This document shows positions 14,574-15,213 of a stretch of DNA of 15,213 nucleotides, piece after piece (the first letter of the stretch is position 1; each line of letters starts with the position of its first letter). This DNA is from Myxococcales bacterium (GTDB lineage Bacteria > Myxococcota > Polyangia > Polyangiales > Polyangiaceae), in assembly GCA_020430865.1 (NCBI GenBank), contig JAGQIY010001190.1:1-15213 (forward strand), in the 5' to 3' direction. A program made the translations under genes and the position numbers. The notes under the pieces are model-generated. The model did not search any database, had not been told where the DNA came from, and saw nothing but the letters and a program-made list of their open reading frames with translations.

Positions 14574-15213
14574 GCGTCGAAGCGAGCGGCACGCGCGGCG
14601 CGGTGCTCGTGGTGTGCGGCGAGCCCAGCGGAGACTGGATGGCAGCGGAGGTGCTCGAACATCTGGCGCAGCCGACCTTCGGCGTCGCCGGTCCAGAGCT
14701 GCGCCGTCGAGGCCTCCAGAGCGTGCTGTCGATGGAGAGCCTGTCGGAGATGGGCATTGGTGCCGCACGGAAAGCAGTACCCCTGGTACTGGCGTGGCGA
14801 CGCCTCAAGGACGCCGTCCGCCGCCGCCAGCCGCGAGCCGCGTTGCTGGTTGGCTTCAGCGAGTTCAACGCTCGGCTCGGGCGGTGGCTCCGTGCCCAAG
14901 GCGTCCACGTCGTGTGGTACGCGCCGCCTCAGATCTGGGCCTGGCGCCGGCGACGCGGTCCGCGACTCCTGGGGAGCGCGGACAGCTTCGCCGTGGTGCT
15001 GCCTTTCGAAGAGGCTTTGTGGCGCGGAATGGGTGCGGACGCCCACTACGTAGGGCACCCAGCCCTGGCCTGGACACTGCCGGAGATCCCCCGTCTCACG
15101 GGGCGCATCGCGCTGCTGCCGGGCTCCCGCCCGAGCGAGGTGCAGCGCTTGTGGCCGCTGATGCTGCAGACAGCGGACCGGCTGAGCCGCCTGCGCCCCG
15201 ACTGGAGCTTCGA
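14570..15213 (+). CDS. lpxB: LpxB-like lipid A disaccharide synthase (cut by window edge)
   Basis: LpxB is a GT19-family glycosyltransferase that joins UDP-2,3-diacylglucosamine and lipid X at the inner membrane. The first 214 codons are present. GTG 14570 overlaps the matrixin stop. Recognised family motifs: GEPSGD at 17-22, FGVAGPELRRRG in the N-terminal half, APPQIWAWR at 118-126, VGHP at 161-164 and LLPGSRPSEV at 182-191. Oddity: the loop that in standard LpxB reads GIDxPDFN is here GFSEFN (95-100), two residues shorter and without the Asp that corresponds to E. coli Asp98. I read the bases directly and the frame is continuous on both sides, so it is not a frameshift. It may be a lineage variant of LpxB or a paralogue with a different acceptor. 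The usual lpxA/fabZ/lpxD neighbours are not upstream; the gene follows the matrixin instead. Confidence 0.88.
   Translation, partial: MSVEASGTRGAVLVVCGEPSGDWMAAEVLEHLAQPTFGVAGPELRRRGLQSVLSMESLSEMGIGAARKAVPLVLAWRRLKDAVRRRQPRAALLVGFSEFNARLGRWLRAQGVHVVWYAPPQIWAWRRRRGPRLLGSADSFAVVLPFEEALWRGMGADAHYVGHPALAWTLPEIPRLTGRIALLPGSRPSEVQRLWPLMLQTADRLSRLRPDWSF

Noticed and set aside
13569..14768. 399-codon open frame on the minus strand
   Set aside because: It lies antisense to the matrixin and lpxB, reads as Arg/Ala/Val/Asp repeats typical of a GC-rich shadow frame, and has no motif; the plus-strand frames carry clear catalytic motifs.

Overview
The window is high-GC chromosomal DNA that looks like a myxobacterium (Myxococcota), probably of the Polyangia/Sorangium side rather than Myxococcus itself. 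The evidence is a secreted matrixin-type metalloprotease ending in a MYXO-CTERM-like tail (Cys motif, hydrophobic helix, Arg run), the strong G/C preference in third codon positions, and large lineage-specific proteins of unknown function beside universal housekeeping genes. The lineage call is inference from gene content; no rRNA or other marker is present. I see no insertion sequence, phage gene, tRNA, rRNA or CRISPR array.

Region 1 (1-4903, all on the minus strand, read right to left) is a protein quality-control block: a 62-residue acidic protein of unknown function with its own intrinsic terminator, then trigger factor (tig), clpP, clpX and the start of lon, which runs off the left edge. 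Trigger factor folds nascent chains, ClpXP degrades tagged or unfolded substrates, and Lon is the second ATP-dependent protease. The order tig-clpP-clpX-lon is classical, but clpP and clpX are separated by an unusually long gap of about 594 bases. Two of the longest open frames overstate their genes: clpX most likely starts at GTG 1832 and tig at ATG 4443.

Region 2 (4904-7059, plus strand) is a long divergent intergenic region followed by parA and parB, overlapping by 4 bases. This is the chromosome segregation pair. No convincing parS site was found. Region 3 (7110-9059, plus) is a large single-pass membrane protein of unknown function. It meets the next operon head-on across a 53-base gap filled by a hairpin.

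Region 4 (9113-12786, minus) is a two-gene operon: glnD, the bifunctional PII uridylyltransferase/uridylyl-removing nitrogen sensor, overlapping by 4 bases an outer-membrane TPR lipoprotein. Region 5 (12787-15213, plus) starts with a 309-base non-coding stretch holding a 20-bp tandem repeat. It continues with three overlapping genes: a Tat-exported protein of unknown function, the MYXO-CTERM matrixin, and the start of an lpxB-like glycosyltransferase of lipid A synthesis.

The most interesting leads are: (i) the tightly coupled Tat-protein/matrixin pair, a possible protease-partner system; (ii) an LpxB homologue whose conserved Asp-containing loop is shortened and lacks the Asp; (iii) the small acidic protein gene ahead of tig; and (iv) coupling of glnD to an outer-membrane TPR lipoprotein.
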